Part shown: positions 33,732 through 45,344 of the stretch, piece after piece
Numbering within the stretch: position 1 is the first letter of the stretch
How the letters are laid out: every line of letters starts with the position of its first letter
Assembly: GCF_003473485.1 (NCBI RefSeq)
Contig: NC_053048.1
Coordinates: forward strand, 29,074,755 to 29,138,754
Length of the DNA: 64,000 bases
Origin: Medicago truncatula
Taxonomy: Eukaryota > Streptophyta > Magnoliopsida > Fabales > Fabaceae
Direction of reading: 5' to 3'
Made by a program: the position numbers and the translations under genes
Notes under the pieces: generated by a model
What the model saw: only the letters and a program-made list of their open reading frames with translations
Database searches by the model: none
What the model was told of the DNA's origin: nothing

Positions 33732-34767
33732 TCATTGATGATGCTCCTCGGAAAGAGTGCCTAGCCAATCAAAAGCCATGTTAGGATCTTTCTTCAAGAG
33801 GTGAAAAAATGTTGTTCTGTTATCTTTATTGGCATGGAGTTTCATAGCAGAAAAGTATAAATGTGATCCTTGTACTAAGGAAGGAATCTCATCCAACATT
33901 GTCAGACACTTATCATAACTATAATGATCCTCAAATATTGGTGATTTATGATTCATCCCATCAACAATACGATCAAGAGATCGTTGAAGTTTTTCTGCTG
34001 TTCCCATCTTTCCTTTTCCGATATTTTTCCTCTTTTTCAAACCAATATTTGAAGGAGTTGGTGTTGCATTTACTTCAACATTATTACCAACTTCAAAGCT
34101 ATCATCTTCTCCTTCATTATCAATATTCATATTATTTTCATGACCTTCAAAAGCAACCCTTTCTTCTTCACCTAGCACTTCAAAAGCCGGTGGATCTTGA
34201 TACGGCTTTAAAATAGAAAATCCAGTAACTACCTGACCCTTGAAACATTTATCCAACAAATCAAGAAATTTAGGTCCCCCAATCTTCCATTTCAAAACAT
34301 CAGGATCCTCCCAGATATCAAATAAAAAATAAATAAATATGTAAACAAATCATTACAAGAAAGATAGATATAAGGGAAAAAATTAATAATTACAAAGTTA
34401 CAAAGTCAAACAGAAACACACCTTACTCTTAGCAGTCCACCTGTCATCATTAACTTTGACGGTATTCTTATCATGATCCCACCCAAGTCCGGTGTCTTTT
34501 TCAACTAATTTTGCAAATGATGCAAATTCCCTTTTTAAGGCATCCAATCTATTTTTCAGTTGAAAGCGGTTATAAGCATAGGTTGTCCTCTCTTGAAACT
34601 TAGTTTGAATGTTCTTCCATCCATCTTTCTTAAAATGTGAAGTTGGCCTATTACCGGTATCAACTTCTTCAACACAAATTTTCAAAAATATCTGTTTTGT
34701 GATTGTCCCATTTTGCGGCAATTTTTTCATCTCCATCAGACCCTTTCAAATCTTTTTTGGGTGCCAT
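33732..34767 (-). pseudogene. Harbinger ORF1 Myb/SANT-like protein, broken
   Basis: Two coding blocks, 34767-about 34422 and about 34305-33732, are separated by an apparent intron. The first has NRPTSHFKKDGWKNIQTKF and a Trp-rich SANT-like helix set ending DDRWTAKSK. The second starts DPDVLKWKIGGP and ends FDWLGTLSEEHHQ. The translation from ATG 34767 (MAPKKDLKGSDGDEK) meets a TGA after FENLC-type sequence because of a small indel near 34688. Such proteins bind the element ends and assist the nuclease. Confidence 0.75.
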
Positions 34768-35908
34768 TCTAGTTCTAATACATTCAATGAAGATCAAATA
34801 TCTATAATAAAAAGTGTTGAAAACTATTTAACTAAAATCTCTTGGACATATATGTGTCATTCTAGTTCTAATACATACATACTATTAAAATTCAAAAAAT
34901 CTAAACTTAAAACACGAGCAAGATGATTAGTTGAAAAAGATGGATTGTTCTTCCATATCATGTGATACTATATATATGATATTTAGCTACTACATATTAA
35001 TAATAGCATTTGTTCATAATTTAACCTGAATCAATACCTAACTAAAGTGATCTAAGAATAGGGATCAAACAATGCTATATATGTAAACAAATTATGAATA
35101 GTTAAGCATGCCATAAAACTATTGATTTACCAAATTATTACTCCACATATATTTTGCACAAGAAACACAAGAATGATAAATTTATCACTAGCATTTGTTC
35201 ATAATTTAATTTGCTTATGCACTCATATTGCCGAATACAAAGTATCATATTATTTTTTTATAAAAAAATTAACAAATATTCATCGGTTTAGCATTTGACA
35301 CAATACTGCAAGAGTAGGAGACAAGCAGTTGGTGAAATAGCACAATACAAAAGCGTTCGTCAATTTCTTGCCATTGGTTTATATATATATATATATAAGC
35401 CCCACACCATGGCAGGACAGGGCACCCAAACAATTACCCTCATCAACAGCACCGCAAAATAGAAGCAATAGTGATATATACAAACAGAAAAAACATCCAA
35501 TATAGACAAAACAACACAAAATATATGATAATGGAAAGAGAAACATGAAAAAAAAAATATACAGGTTCAATTATGAATGAATCAAAAAGATAATAAAATT
35601 GCTAACCTTCACAACTTAGATGATCTGCAGCAAAAATTAAAAGAGGGAACTCACTTGTTTAAAGAATAGAGAGAAGAATAACGAATAGGCTGTGAAAAAA
35701 ATGAAGACTAGTCTTTGTGTATATATAGCAAAACAAGGATATGATTGGAATTTTAGTTTGTTTTAAACATATCTTTTTTTGTTAAAATCTCGTAACAAAT
35801 TTCTCTCTCCTCTAAAAAAAAGTTGCTCATAACAGCTTCTCATTTGAATCTGTTTTTAGATTATTTTTAGATTTTGATTGTTTTGAAAATCTGTAACAAA
35901 CAGATATA

Positions 35909-36882
35909 GCCCTCGTTTGGATAAACAACTTATATAGATGCTTATAGTATTAGGGCTTATAATATTAGAGCTTACATCATAAGCTCTACTTGATAAGCTA
36001 TTTATGTTTGGATATGTACACTAAAAAGTACTTACATAAATTGAAGTGTTTGGATGTGACATTACATAAGCAATTATCGAAATTTTAAATATTTTTAATT
36101 TAATAAAAAAATCAAAGAATCGAACCTCAATTATCAAGATATTTTTTGATAAAATTAATCAAGATGTAAAAAAACAATATTATAATATATTAATTATAAT
36201 TATATATATATAGTATAATCAATTTTCGTCCTTAAAAAAAATATCAATATTCATATAAGACAAAATTAACATTCGATGTGTAAATAAATAGTCTAAACAT
36301 CACTATACAGAAGTATAATAATATATGATAAGCTTTCTTTAAAAAAAAAAGTATAATAATATAAATATAAACTTGAGAAATTATGATTGTAAACTTACCG
36401 TATATATAGATATTAATGTACAGTTTGTTACCAAAAAAAGACAAGTTAAGTTTGTTTTTTTTATTCAGTTTCATTTTGTTACGTAATAAAAAAATAATAA
36501 AAATTATCCTTAGAAAAAAATTTAGTTACGTGTGTTACTTTAGTAAGATAAGTATATAGCAATTTTGTTACTCATGCACAACCAAAGATAACTAACATTA
36601 TAATTAAAATATATGTTTTTTTTTTCTAAAAACAAAAAAATAAAATAAAAATATATGTTTTGAAAAAGTGGATCCAGAGAAAATCGAATGAGGTTACATA
36701 AATTCATAAGCTCCTTGTTAAGCCGGAGGGTAAGTTGAAAATTTAGGCTTATTAAAATATGGCATAAGCAGCTTATGAAATTATGATAAACTATTTTTAT
36801 TTATTTACCCAAACACCTTTAAAAAGGCTTATGGGAGTAGATAAGCCCACATAAGCTCAAAATAAGCCAATTCAAACGGGGC
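35909..36882. mobile_element. Nested hAT-like MITE
   Basis: Left GCCCTCGTTTGGATAAACAA and right CAATTCAAACGGGGCC are inverted termini. Inner copies of AAGCTTATTT/CTTATGGGAGTAGATAAGCC-type motifs occur. It separates the Harbinger right end from its body. No ORF of interest. Confidence 0.65.
36311..36363 (+). mobile_element. Micro-retroposon (d)
   Basis: The 15-nt repeat AAGTATAATAATATA (36311-36325, 36349-36363) flanks TGATAAGCTTTCTTT plus A8 (36326-36348). It lies inside the nested MITE, so it is younger than that element. Confidence 0.65.
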
Positions 36883-37226
36883 CATAATATTAAAAAAAGT
36901 GATTATTTTGTTCAAAAAAGTGATTTTATTATTATTTTTTTTTATAAAAAAAAAGTTGTAACAGACGGGCCCTTAAGAACAAGAATATGAACATAATTAT
37001 TGCAAATTCCAGCAAATATTTAGGTACATACACCATAATTTGTATGCAAGTTAATTTGACAAGAGCGTCATTTTTTTTGCATTGAATATCATGTCATATT
37101 TCAATGTAACGAAAAGGCGTAATGTTTGAAAAAGATAAACACATATTGGTTTTTTTTAAGTCCAATCACAATACGGGAGTTAGAATATACACACACAAAA
37201 AGTGGCTATACAATGACTCATTCGCA

Positions 37227-37868
37227 ATCCAAGTGACTTTCTTAAAGCATCGTAGCGGACTCTTCAAGAAAGTCAATGAGCTTTGCACCCTTTGTGGTGT
37301 AGATGTTGCTCTCGTTGTATTCTCACCTAGTAAAAAGGTATTTTCTTTCGGTCATCCAAATGTTGATATGGTCATAGATCGCTATCTCTCTGGGGTCCCA
37401 TCGCAAAACAACAACACCATAGAATTTATTGAGGCTCATCGTAGCACCAAAGTGTGTGAGCTCAATGCTATGTTGATTCAAATCAACAACACACTAGACG
37501 AGGAGAAAAAGTGTGGTGATGAGTTGAGTCTTTCATGCAAGGCGTTGAAGGCTCAATTTTGGTGGGCTTATCCGATTGATGGAATGAATAAGGCTCAGCT
37601 TGAATTATTCAAGAAGATGTTGGTGGAGCTTAAGAAACTTGTTAATCAACATGTTGATAGGAGTGCAATTCAGGGTGCTACTGCTCACACTTTTCCATTT
37701 TCTGTTGGTAAAGATTTATCCTCTAACATCCCTCTCCATTATCAGCCAAATCCTCAACAAATTGAGATGTTTTCGCCACAAAATTTTCATAACCCTATGT
37801 TGCAACCTCATTTAATTGGTTTCAACAATATGGGAAGAGGAAGATATGGACCCCCCGGATTTTATTGA
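37227..37868 (+). pseudogene. Type I (M-alpha) MADS-box gene lacking its N-terminus
   Basis: From codon QVTFLKHRSGLFKKVNELCT the frame is a type I MADS domain ([32 protein letters not shown]) followed by a weak coiled region (LNAMLIQINNTLDEEKKC) and a Pro/Asn-rich tail to TGA 37868, close to AGL61/62-type proteins. The preceding ORF (ATG 37122) encodes unrelated residues (MFEKDKHILVFFKSN). The basic N-terminal strand of the MADS domain (the G-R-x-x-I-E-M-K part) is missing, so DNA binding should fail. Its 5' flank shares CACACAAAAA.TG.CTATACAA with the second fragment at 38904. Confidence 0.82.
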
Positions 37869-37889
37869 AGTTCTAGAGTCATTAAGTTC

Positions 37890-38180
37890 ATATTCGCCAC
37901 TTTACTTGTGTTGTATGAAAATCCATAACCAATTCAATTTCCCATCTACGCCCTCTCTTGAAACTAAAACTTTTATTTACGAGTCTAATCATATCTCTGT
38001 TATCATTTTGAACTATATAGATGACAGAGTAAAGGGTAATTATAAGTTTGTTGCCTAAAGTATACACACCGTTGATATATAATAAAACACTTTTCTTTGT
38101 TGAATCCTCTTCTATACTTGTTTTGTCTAGTAAACCGGTAATTTTTATGCAAATTTGATACTCTGTATGCTTAATGACAA
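37890..38180 (+). pseudogene. Flank-only copy of the 29.9-kb small gene
   Basis: In order and orientation this segment keeps the promoter/leader and 3' end of the 65-aa gene: CACTTTACTTGTGTT, CCCTCTCTTGAAAC, TATCATTTTGAACTAT, then directly ATTATAAGTTTGTTGCCTAA, ACTTTTCTTTGTTG, CCTCTTCTATACTTGTT and TAATTTTTATG. The equivalents are at 29775-30275. The ATG and about 280 bp including all codons are absent. The small ORFs here are not homologous to the parent protein. Confidence 0.75.
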
Positions 38181-38530
38181 TTTCATCTCTCATTTTTTCA
38201 TTTGTCTCTCCTCAATCACAAAAATAGAAAACGAGACAAAATTTCATTGTAAAAACCAAACAGAACAAACCGATCAACCAATATGTCGGTAAGCCCTATA
38301 TTAATTAATTTTAAACAATATGAATTCATCCGTCCTAATCTATTCTCATATTATCCTAAATAATGAACTTTTTAAAGTATCCATTAGAGAACTCAACATA
38401 TGAGCAAAGAATTCAACATATGAATACAAAGTTAATTGAAGTTGATAAAGACTAACCAACGGTCAAAGAATTAAACAACATATTGCAAATTTCTAGAAAT
38501 ATCCAGGTACACCTAGCTAGCATATCCAAT

Positions 38531-38580
38531 AGTTTGCTGAATAATTCTCTCAAAAAAAAAAAAAAAAAGTATGCTGAATA
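38531..38580 (+). mobile_element. Micro-retroposon (e)
   Basis: AGTTTGCTGAATA (38531-38543) and AGTATGCTGAATA (38568-38580), one mismatch in 13 nt, flank ATTCTCTC plus A16. Confidence 0.6.
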
Positions 38581-38903
38581 AGGTAAGATATACAATTTTG
38601 CAAAGCGCAATTTTTTACATTGAATTTCCTGCCATAAAAGGCATGCAAAAGAGATTTGATAAGAATATCCTAATCTAGTAAATTATCAATATGAAACGTA
38701 TGAAAAAGATAGCCACGATTGGTATTCAAAGAAAAATCATAATACAATACTTAAAACACATACACACAAAAATTGACTATACAAAATCACCCCTTCACAC
38801 CCAATTTCAATGTGTCATTTTGTACTCTAAAATATCAAACACACAATCACCCACCCTTTTCTTTTCTTTTCTTTTCTTTGTTCTCTCTGTTTGTGCGTCA
38901 GTC

Positions 38904-39089
38904 ATGTCGAACGGAAAGAAAGGCTGAGGTCGCCAAATGATCGAGATGAAAAAGATGAGCAACGAGAGCAACCTGCAAGTAACTTTCTTAAAGCGTCGTA
39001 GCGGACTCTTCAAAAAATCCGATGAACTTTACACCCTTTGTGGTGCAGATGTTGCTCTCGTTGTATTCTCATCATTAAACTCATTATAG
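38904..39089 (+). pseudogene. MADS-box N-terminal fragment
   Basis: ATG 38904 reads MSNGKKG, a TGA, then [20 protein letters not shown] and [29 protein letters not shown] before TAG 39087-39089. It has the basic N-terminal strand that the copy at 37227 lacks but stops where that copy continues. The nucleotide sequence over the shared MADS part is very close to that copy. One internal stop, probably from an Arg CGA codon, plus the missing C-terminal part make it a pseudogene. Confidence 0.85.
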
Positions 39090-39835
39090 ATTACAACTAT
39101 AGATGCATTTTTAATCACAAAAACTATCCATAAAATCACCCTACCAATATGACAACATCACTATAGTTACTGAATAAACCTCGTAAATTGTTCAATCAAT
39201 CGAGTTGTAATTTTTTATGAATTTATTTTGTCAAAGTAATTTCGGGGAGATCTTGAATGTTAAAAGTATTGTGTATGTTCTAGTCTAGGCCATCAAGATA
39301 ATTGTTTTTAGTCATTTTAAAAGGGACAAATAAAAAGTATTGTACATAAGAGAAATGTTATATGTCACCAAAGCTTCCATGTATGAAAATATATAACAAC
39401 CTTTTTTTGACAGTAAAAAATATAAGAAACTTAAAAATGATTATCTATATTTATGTATATACATGAATAAGTGTTTATCAACTGAGAATGAGCAAAGAAG
39501 TAATTGTATCCTAGCCTACCACCACCTACATATTTGTACTTTTCGTGCAAATAATTTGGTATGAACAAGTACATTTTCAAAAAATAAAAGAAAATATACA
39601 ATTTGCAATTTCCTTTATTTTTATACTGAAATATTGCAATTTCAAATGTAGTAACAAAATAATAGAGTGTATGAACCAAGAGACTGATTGTTGATTTTAA
39701 GTTCCTGACAGCCTTGTCCAAAGTTGATTTCTACCAAGAGGCCCCTCATTAAAATCGCACGAAGGGAATGGACCACAACTTCAGAAATTTGAATAAGCTT
39801 TAATTGGACCATACCTCAATAAAATCATTGTTGTT

Positions 39836-39973
39836 TAGTAGGTCCTTCAAAATTGCTTTCGTTTAAAAAAAAAATCATTGAGAATTATGATTTCATCATG
39901 CTTTACGCACAAAACAACGATAAAAAATTACAACCTGATCGATTGAGCAATTTGAAGGATCTATTAAGTAACC
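39836..39973. mobile_element. Small MITE, ~138 bp
   Basis: Left TTTAGTAGGTCCTTCAAAAT plus TGCTT and right AGCAATTTGAAGGATCTATT plus AAG are inverted repeats. It lies just downstream of the aspartic protease stop codon and may form part of its 3' region. Confidence 0.55.
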
Positions 39974-39997
39974 GTCCAATATAACATGTGGGTCTAA

Positions 39998-41308
39998 CTA
40001 CACAAAACCCAATACTTTTTGACCCACCATATCACATCGTACGTGAGCCAAACCAACCCTAGATTTTACAAGATCAAATTCCATCCACATATTCTGTTGT
40101 TGGTGATGCCCAATGATAAATGACTCTACACCTAGTAGATCCGAGTTTCCAAATGTGAAACAATAAACTGAATCATTCCCTACAACCCGACCTGGAACCT
40201 GATATAAAAGTTGTTCGCCCGAAACCCTCATCTCGACTCCATCAAATACTAAACTAACACTTGGCAACTCGGGTAATTTTGATTGGTTCAATGGAACCCG
40301 ATAACAAAGATCCATTGCTACTTGAAATGCAAAATTCGGATCATCCAATACCTGTAAAGTACTATTTGTTTGATTAAGAAACTCTTCTCTCAACACACTA
40401 TAAACCGGCCCAAGTAAGAATGTAAACTGAGTACCCAAATCAAACATAGTTTGACCCGCTCCAGTATGATCTGGAGCGAGCATATCACTAGACAAATTAA
40501 GTAACTTCTCTGAAACCCTAATTCCCATTAACCGAACTGTGTACGCGGCCCGATCAAAATAGGGCAAAGGAGTGGATATTTGAACCAAAGGAGTATAATT
40601 CAACGACCCGACCCATGAGAAATTGGATTCCCCAAGAAGCAAAATACCCGAGAAATCCGAACCCGATATACAATATGAGAATTTGGGTATCTTAAGCTGA
40701 GAAACAAAAGAGAGAGACCCGAGATTCATACCCATTAACCCGGTTGTGTTAAAATCTCCATCAGAGTTTGTGCTAATGCTTGAGTCCATACACCCAAATA
40801 CAATTCCCGGGTTATCGGATGCTCCAAACCCGAATGAATCAGAAGCAAGGTTCCCTTCAGAGGAAGAAAAATCTGCGTATGAAAGAGTTGCATGGCAATG
40901 ATTGTTGGAGTCGCATGAAGCAGGTATGGGAAAATCTCGGGTTTGGGTAGTGCATGTAGATGAAGAACAAGAAATAGGTTTGTATGAAGAAGAAAAATTC
41001 GGGTTAAAAACCGGGTCAGGCATGACCCGGTTTGTTGAGTTGTTGCAATGAAGCCATGAAAGTTCACTTCCTGTGTCAATGACTAATGACACGTTTTGTG
41101 GGGGGGTGCCAATAGTAATTGAAACAGTGAGACTAACATTGTGATGAAACCTAAGCTTGTTTGGTGGTCTTGGAAGATACCCAGATGAGATAACTTGTGA
41201 TTTGAGTGGTAAAGTTAAGATCTTTGTTTGTGTTGTGAGTGGTAAAGTTTGTAGAATGAGAAAAATGATAATTTTGAGAAATGAGTTTGTGAGAATGGTG
41301 CATCTCAT
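39998..41308 (-). CDS. PCS1: PCS1-like aspartic protease (436 aa)
   Basis: An intronless frame from ATG 41308 to TAG. An N-terminal hydrophobic stretch (FLKIIIFLILQTLPL) predicts secretion. The A1 pepsin fold is clear: first active site VIDTGSELSWLHC (Asp78), cysteine-rich insert CSSSTCT..CDSNNHC, flap-region LSYADFSSSEG, then TVRLMGIRVSEKLL, FTFLLGPVYSVL and the C-terminal FIIGHHQQQNMWMEFDL. The ending and the FTFGNSDLLG segment match Arabidopsis PCS1 (promotion of cell survival), an ER/secreted protease that limits cell death in reproduction. The second active site is FDLGTQ (Asp290-Leu291) where the family has D-[ST]-G-T, a Ser-to-Leu change. The frame is otherwise intact. 41309-43610 is AT-rich with nothing recognised. 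Confidence 0.92.
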   Translation of the reverse strand: MRCTILTNSFLKIIIFLILQTLPLTTQTKILTLPLKSQVISSGYLPRPPNKLRFHHNVSLTVSITIGTPPQNVSLVIDTGSELSWLHCNNSTNRVMPDPVFNPNFSSSYKPISCSSSTCTTQTRDFPIPASCDSNNHCHATLSYADFSSSEGNLASDSFGFGASDNPGIVFGCMDSSISTNSDGDFNTTGLMGMNLGSLSFVSQLKIPKFSYCISGSDFSGILLLGESNFSWVGSLNYTPLVQISTPLPYFDRAAYTVRLMGIRVSEKLLNLSSDMLAPDHTGAGQTMFDLGTQFTFLLGPVYSVLREEFLNQTNSTLQVLDDPNFAFQVAMDLCYRVPLNQSKLPELPSVSLVFDGVEMRVSGEQLLYQVPGRVVGNDSVYCFTFGNSDLLGVESFIIGHHQQQNMWMEFDLVKSRVGLAHVRCDMVGQKVLGFV

Positions 41309-44051
41309 TATGGCTTTTCACCTTTTAGAATGATGCAAATTGGTGCAAATGTGTGATAATGTCTTGGTTTTTGGTTTTGAGATGAGTTAAATGATTGGTA
41401 GATTTTGAGTAAATTTTAGGGACAAAGTAAAGTATACGATGTTGTTAACTTATAGGTAAGTAAGAATCTCAATGGTTTGTTTTACTACACAAGAAAAAGA
41501 TCTAAGAAATAGGTACAAGACTTTGGTTGTACCATTATATCATATGGTACCTAATTAACATACTTATGTTTCTTGTTAGGTATGTGTAAGTATATAATAG
41601 TACTAGTATGTTAGATTTTATTTTATTTTGCTGACATTTATGTTTCATGATGTGATTCTGAGGTTGCTTTGTTTATACTAATAATTTGGTGATGCTAACA
41701 TGGTTTAAATTGTATACATGTTATGCTGTCTGTGTAAAGAAAGACAGAGTCTCTTAAGTATTAGCATTGGAAGGCTATGCATGAAGCTTATTTAGAAATC
41801 TAACATGCTCAATACTTTCATATTAACAAAAGAAAAACATCTCAATAAATATTAACAATATTATATGTTTTCAATGTAACATTACTTATTTTAGTTCTAT
41901 TGTAAAAATTATTATTTATTTTAATTTTATTTCTACCTCCAAATTAACATTATGTATACTGGTATGAAGTTTTCACTCTTTTTTTTTTCCTACAACTTTT
42001 TTATTTTGTGTAAAATAATAAATTAAAGTTACACACAATATGGGACCAAAGAAGTACTTCAAGTAGATGAGATCAATCAAGACCCTATAGTTTTATTATC
42101 TTCTAGCTTTAGCCCCACCTTATGGGAGTTGAAGTGTTGAACTGTTAAATAATTTTTGAAATCCAAAAAGTAAGTTCGTTTCTGAATTATTGATATATGT
42201 GTGAGTAAATTATCACACATTAGATGAAAAAATAAATGTTATACATTTTATCAATGAGATAATCCATAAACCTAATATCATAAGATTTTTTTTGTTAAAG
42301 TATGGTGGTCTCTCTCACTTGCTTAATTGTTTAAACCTCGATGTAATGATCCATGAGACTCCCTCATAATCCAATGGGTCATTAAGGTTGAAGAGTTAAT
42401 ATACAACCAAATCACAAGAGTTTCTTAAATTGAAGGTAAATTCTTAAATGACATTAGAGATCTTGTAAAGCTCCATTTTGATTATTCTATAAAGGAATAA
42501 TAGCAAATTAAGAATATATGATGATGGCACACACTTGGTGAAATTATACTAAAGAACGTAATGCCTTGCTTGATCAGGAAATTGATTTTTAATAAAATGA
42601 TTCTGTTTATGTGTGTCTCTTAAATAAGAAAAGCATACCCCTCTAGGATGTGCTTTAGTTTGAACACGTAGATGTTTACTATTTCATATATGGACAAGTT
42701 TTTTCCGACCAAATTATGTGGATGGACAAGTTACTTTATATCACTGTCACTTATATTAAATATCACTCTTTATTGTTTGATAAAAAAAAACTTTTTTTCC
42801 TTCTAATACCTTAGATTCGACTTTTATAAAGTGAACAGTTTACTTTGGAGCATATAATAAATAACATTAATTATTGAAAAAAATAAATTATTGGTGTTTT
42901 ATGTAAATGAATAAAACATCATGGATACATTTTTTTTCTTTGAAAAACCAAAAGGAACAAAATTTTATTCAATAAATAATATATGTAGAATGTGTGCGTA
43001 GAATACAAGGATCTTTAAAAAAAAAACAATACTAGCAATTAAGATAAGAATCAACACTGAAAAACCAAGCAAAACAAAAGAAAGGTCGATAAAATATTAC
43101 TCACATTAGAACTGAAATGGACGTCGAGGAAAGAACACCAAAATAATGTAGACTATGTCGGAAGACGGTCATATTCGAAGAAACTATCCTTTTATAAAAA
43201 AATCAGTTGTATTTTATTCAGAATTATCGTTTTTATAATTATTGTTAACTTTTGACTCATATTTCTAGTGTTTGTTTTATTTATGTTAATTAAAAATATT
43301 AAAACTTATGAGGAAAAATAAATGTCAATTGGTTCGTTGAAAATAATATGTAATCCAACATTCAAATAATAAATAGATAAAATTACATTAAATTTGATTA
43401 GACAAACAAACATAATATAAGCAAATGATCAATACTTTGTAAAAATCTACTATCATGTAATGTACAATTAAAGTGGATCTAAATCAAACTATTGTTCTGC
43501 AAACATGTCTTGTAGATCCATGTCAGTCCCGAGTAGTTTATATTGATGATGGACATCAAAATTTTATCAGATGCCAATGAGACATGGGAATATGAGTCAC
43601 TTTAATAGTGGATTCGTTGGACCATTTACAATGGTCACAAATATTCAACAAACCTTAACATCCATTTTTTTAATTCCTAACACGCCACATCATTTTCTCT
43701 CTTTTAATTCAACATCCATTTAATTTTTACCTCTTCAATGGTTTTTTTATTCAACACTCTACTCCACCACCTTTTATTTCTTATTCTTATTTAATTTTAT
43801 ATTTTTGTTTTTATAATTACATAAAATTACAATTATCGATTATAATTAAATTAAAATGAAGAAACACTTAACAATTTTTTTTTTTTTTTTGTAAAAACAA
43901 AATTTATTTAAATAATTTATTTTTATTTTCTTAACTTAAATAAAATGCAATACAACAAACTAAGTACGGGTCACACAAATAGCTTAAAATGCAAGACAAC
44001 AAACAAGCACACAACACACAAGTAATTTATTTAGTACGATAGAAATCATAT

Positions 44052-45331
44052 TCAATCACGAAACATTTCAAACTTTGTCCATATGTGCTTCACTAGATTT
44101 GCTTGCAATTCGCGATGAACATTTGGATCACGTAACTCGGATCTGGCACGCACATGATTTGCAAAAGTGGGTAACACCTCGGTCGAGTATGGTTGCGGTG
44201 TACTAGATCCACTTCCCTCAGATTGCTCAAAATCGGTCCAACATTGAGCATATGTATCTTATTCATCCTCAACAATCATATTATGTAATATGATGCATGG
44301 CCTCATGATGATACCCAAATCGGCTATGTCCCACAAGCAAGCTGGTTCATAGATGATTTTAAATCGAGCTTAAAGCACTCCAAAAGCACGTTTGATGTCC
44401 TTCCGACATGCCTCCTGATGTTTTGCAAATAACTTATCGGGTTCACTTTGAGGAAGTCTAATTGATTTGACGAAAGTTGGATAAGAAGGGTAGATACCAT
44501 CAGCTAGATAGTATGCCATATTATAGGGATGTTGATTCACAAAGAAATTCACCCGTGGAGCCTTTCCCTGTTCCACATCATCAAACACCGGTGACCGGTC
44601 TAGAACATTGATATCGTTCAACGTTCCTGGACATCCAAAAAAGGCATGCCAGATCCATAGATCATGAGATGCAACTGCTTCAAGAATAACTGTGGTGGTT
44701 CCCTTATCCCCCTGGTGAATTGACCTTCCCATGCTTTAGGACAATTTTTCCACTCCCAGTGCATGCAGTCAATACTCCCGATCATCCCTGGGAACCCCCG
44801 CATTTCACTAACATGTAGTATTCTTTGAAGGTCATCTTGATTTGGTGCTCTCAGGTACACTTGCTCATACAATCGTATGATTCCTTTACAAAATCTACGT
44901 AAGCACTCCAATGATGTAGTACCTCCTATTTTGATGTATTCATCGACCGCATCTGCTGCCACACCATATGCTAACATTCGCATTGTTGTGGTACATTTTG
45001 CTAACGGTGATATACCTTCTTTGTTGGCGGCATCAACTCGCTGGGTGAAGTAGTTATCAGTAATTGAAAGGTCTCCAACGATTCGAAGGTAAACATGCTT
45101 TTGCATCCGGTACCGACGACGAAACATTGGATCGTCATATGTAGGCTCGTTGGCAAAGTAGTCGTCAATGAGTCTTTGGTTTGTCGCTGCATGATCTCTA
45201 TTTAAATATTTTCTACTACGAGATCCACTACCTTCCTCTAATTTTTTTCGACGCTGAATAAATCGGTTGACGATATAAGTGTCTTCAATATCACGTTTTT
45301 GTTTGTAGTCTTCGATATCAAAAGGATCCAT
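44052..45331 (-). pseudogene. Harbinger-like transposase with four lesions
   Basis: Starts MDPFDIEDYKQKRDIEDTYI. It contains the helical N-terminal region (FRRRYRMQKHVYLRIVGDL), GMIGSIDCMHWEWKNCPKAW (first Asp), AYYLADGIYPSYPTFVKSI (second Asp) and the third-acid region KDIKRAFGVL. Lesions: a C5/G5 run at about 44709-44713 adds one base after GQFTRG and shifts the frame; TAA replaces Gln directly after RAFGVL; another TAA follows MIVEDE; and the usual catalytic Glu (V-E-R-A-F) is Lys (IKRAF). Translation beyond the stops still reads ARFKIIYEPACLWDIADLGI and a conserved tail to TGA 44052. It is non-functional. Confidence 0.88.
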
Positions 45332-45344
45332 TGATAGTCTTTGG

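Larger units (their letters stand above)
31688..36972 (-). mobile_element. PIF/Harbinger element 1, decayed
   Basis: Ends GGGTCCGTTTGTTAC and GTAACAGACGGGCCC are inverted and bordered by TTA on both sides (31685-31687, 36973-36975), the 3-bp target duplication expected for PIF/Harbinger. Inside, on the minus strand, are a Myb/SANT-like ORF (33732-34767) and a DDE transposase (32182-33513), both broken. The right third contains a nested hAT-like MITE. Total about 5.3 kb. Confidence 0.85.

Noticed and set aside
39850-39895. Seventh micro-retroposon near AAATCATTG repeats
   Set aside because: The direct repeat is only 9-10 nt and lies across a MITE; not strong enough.
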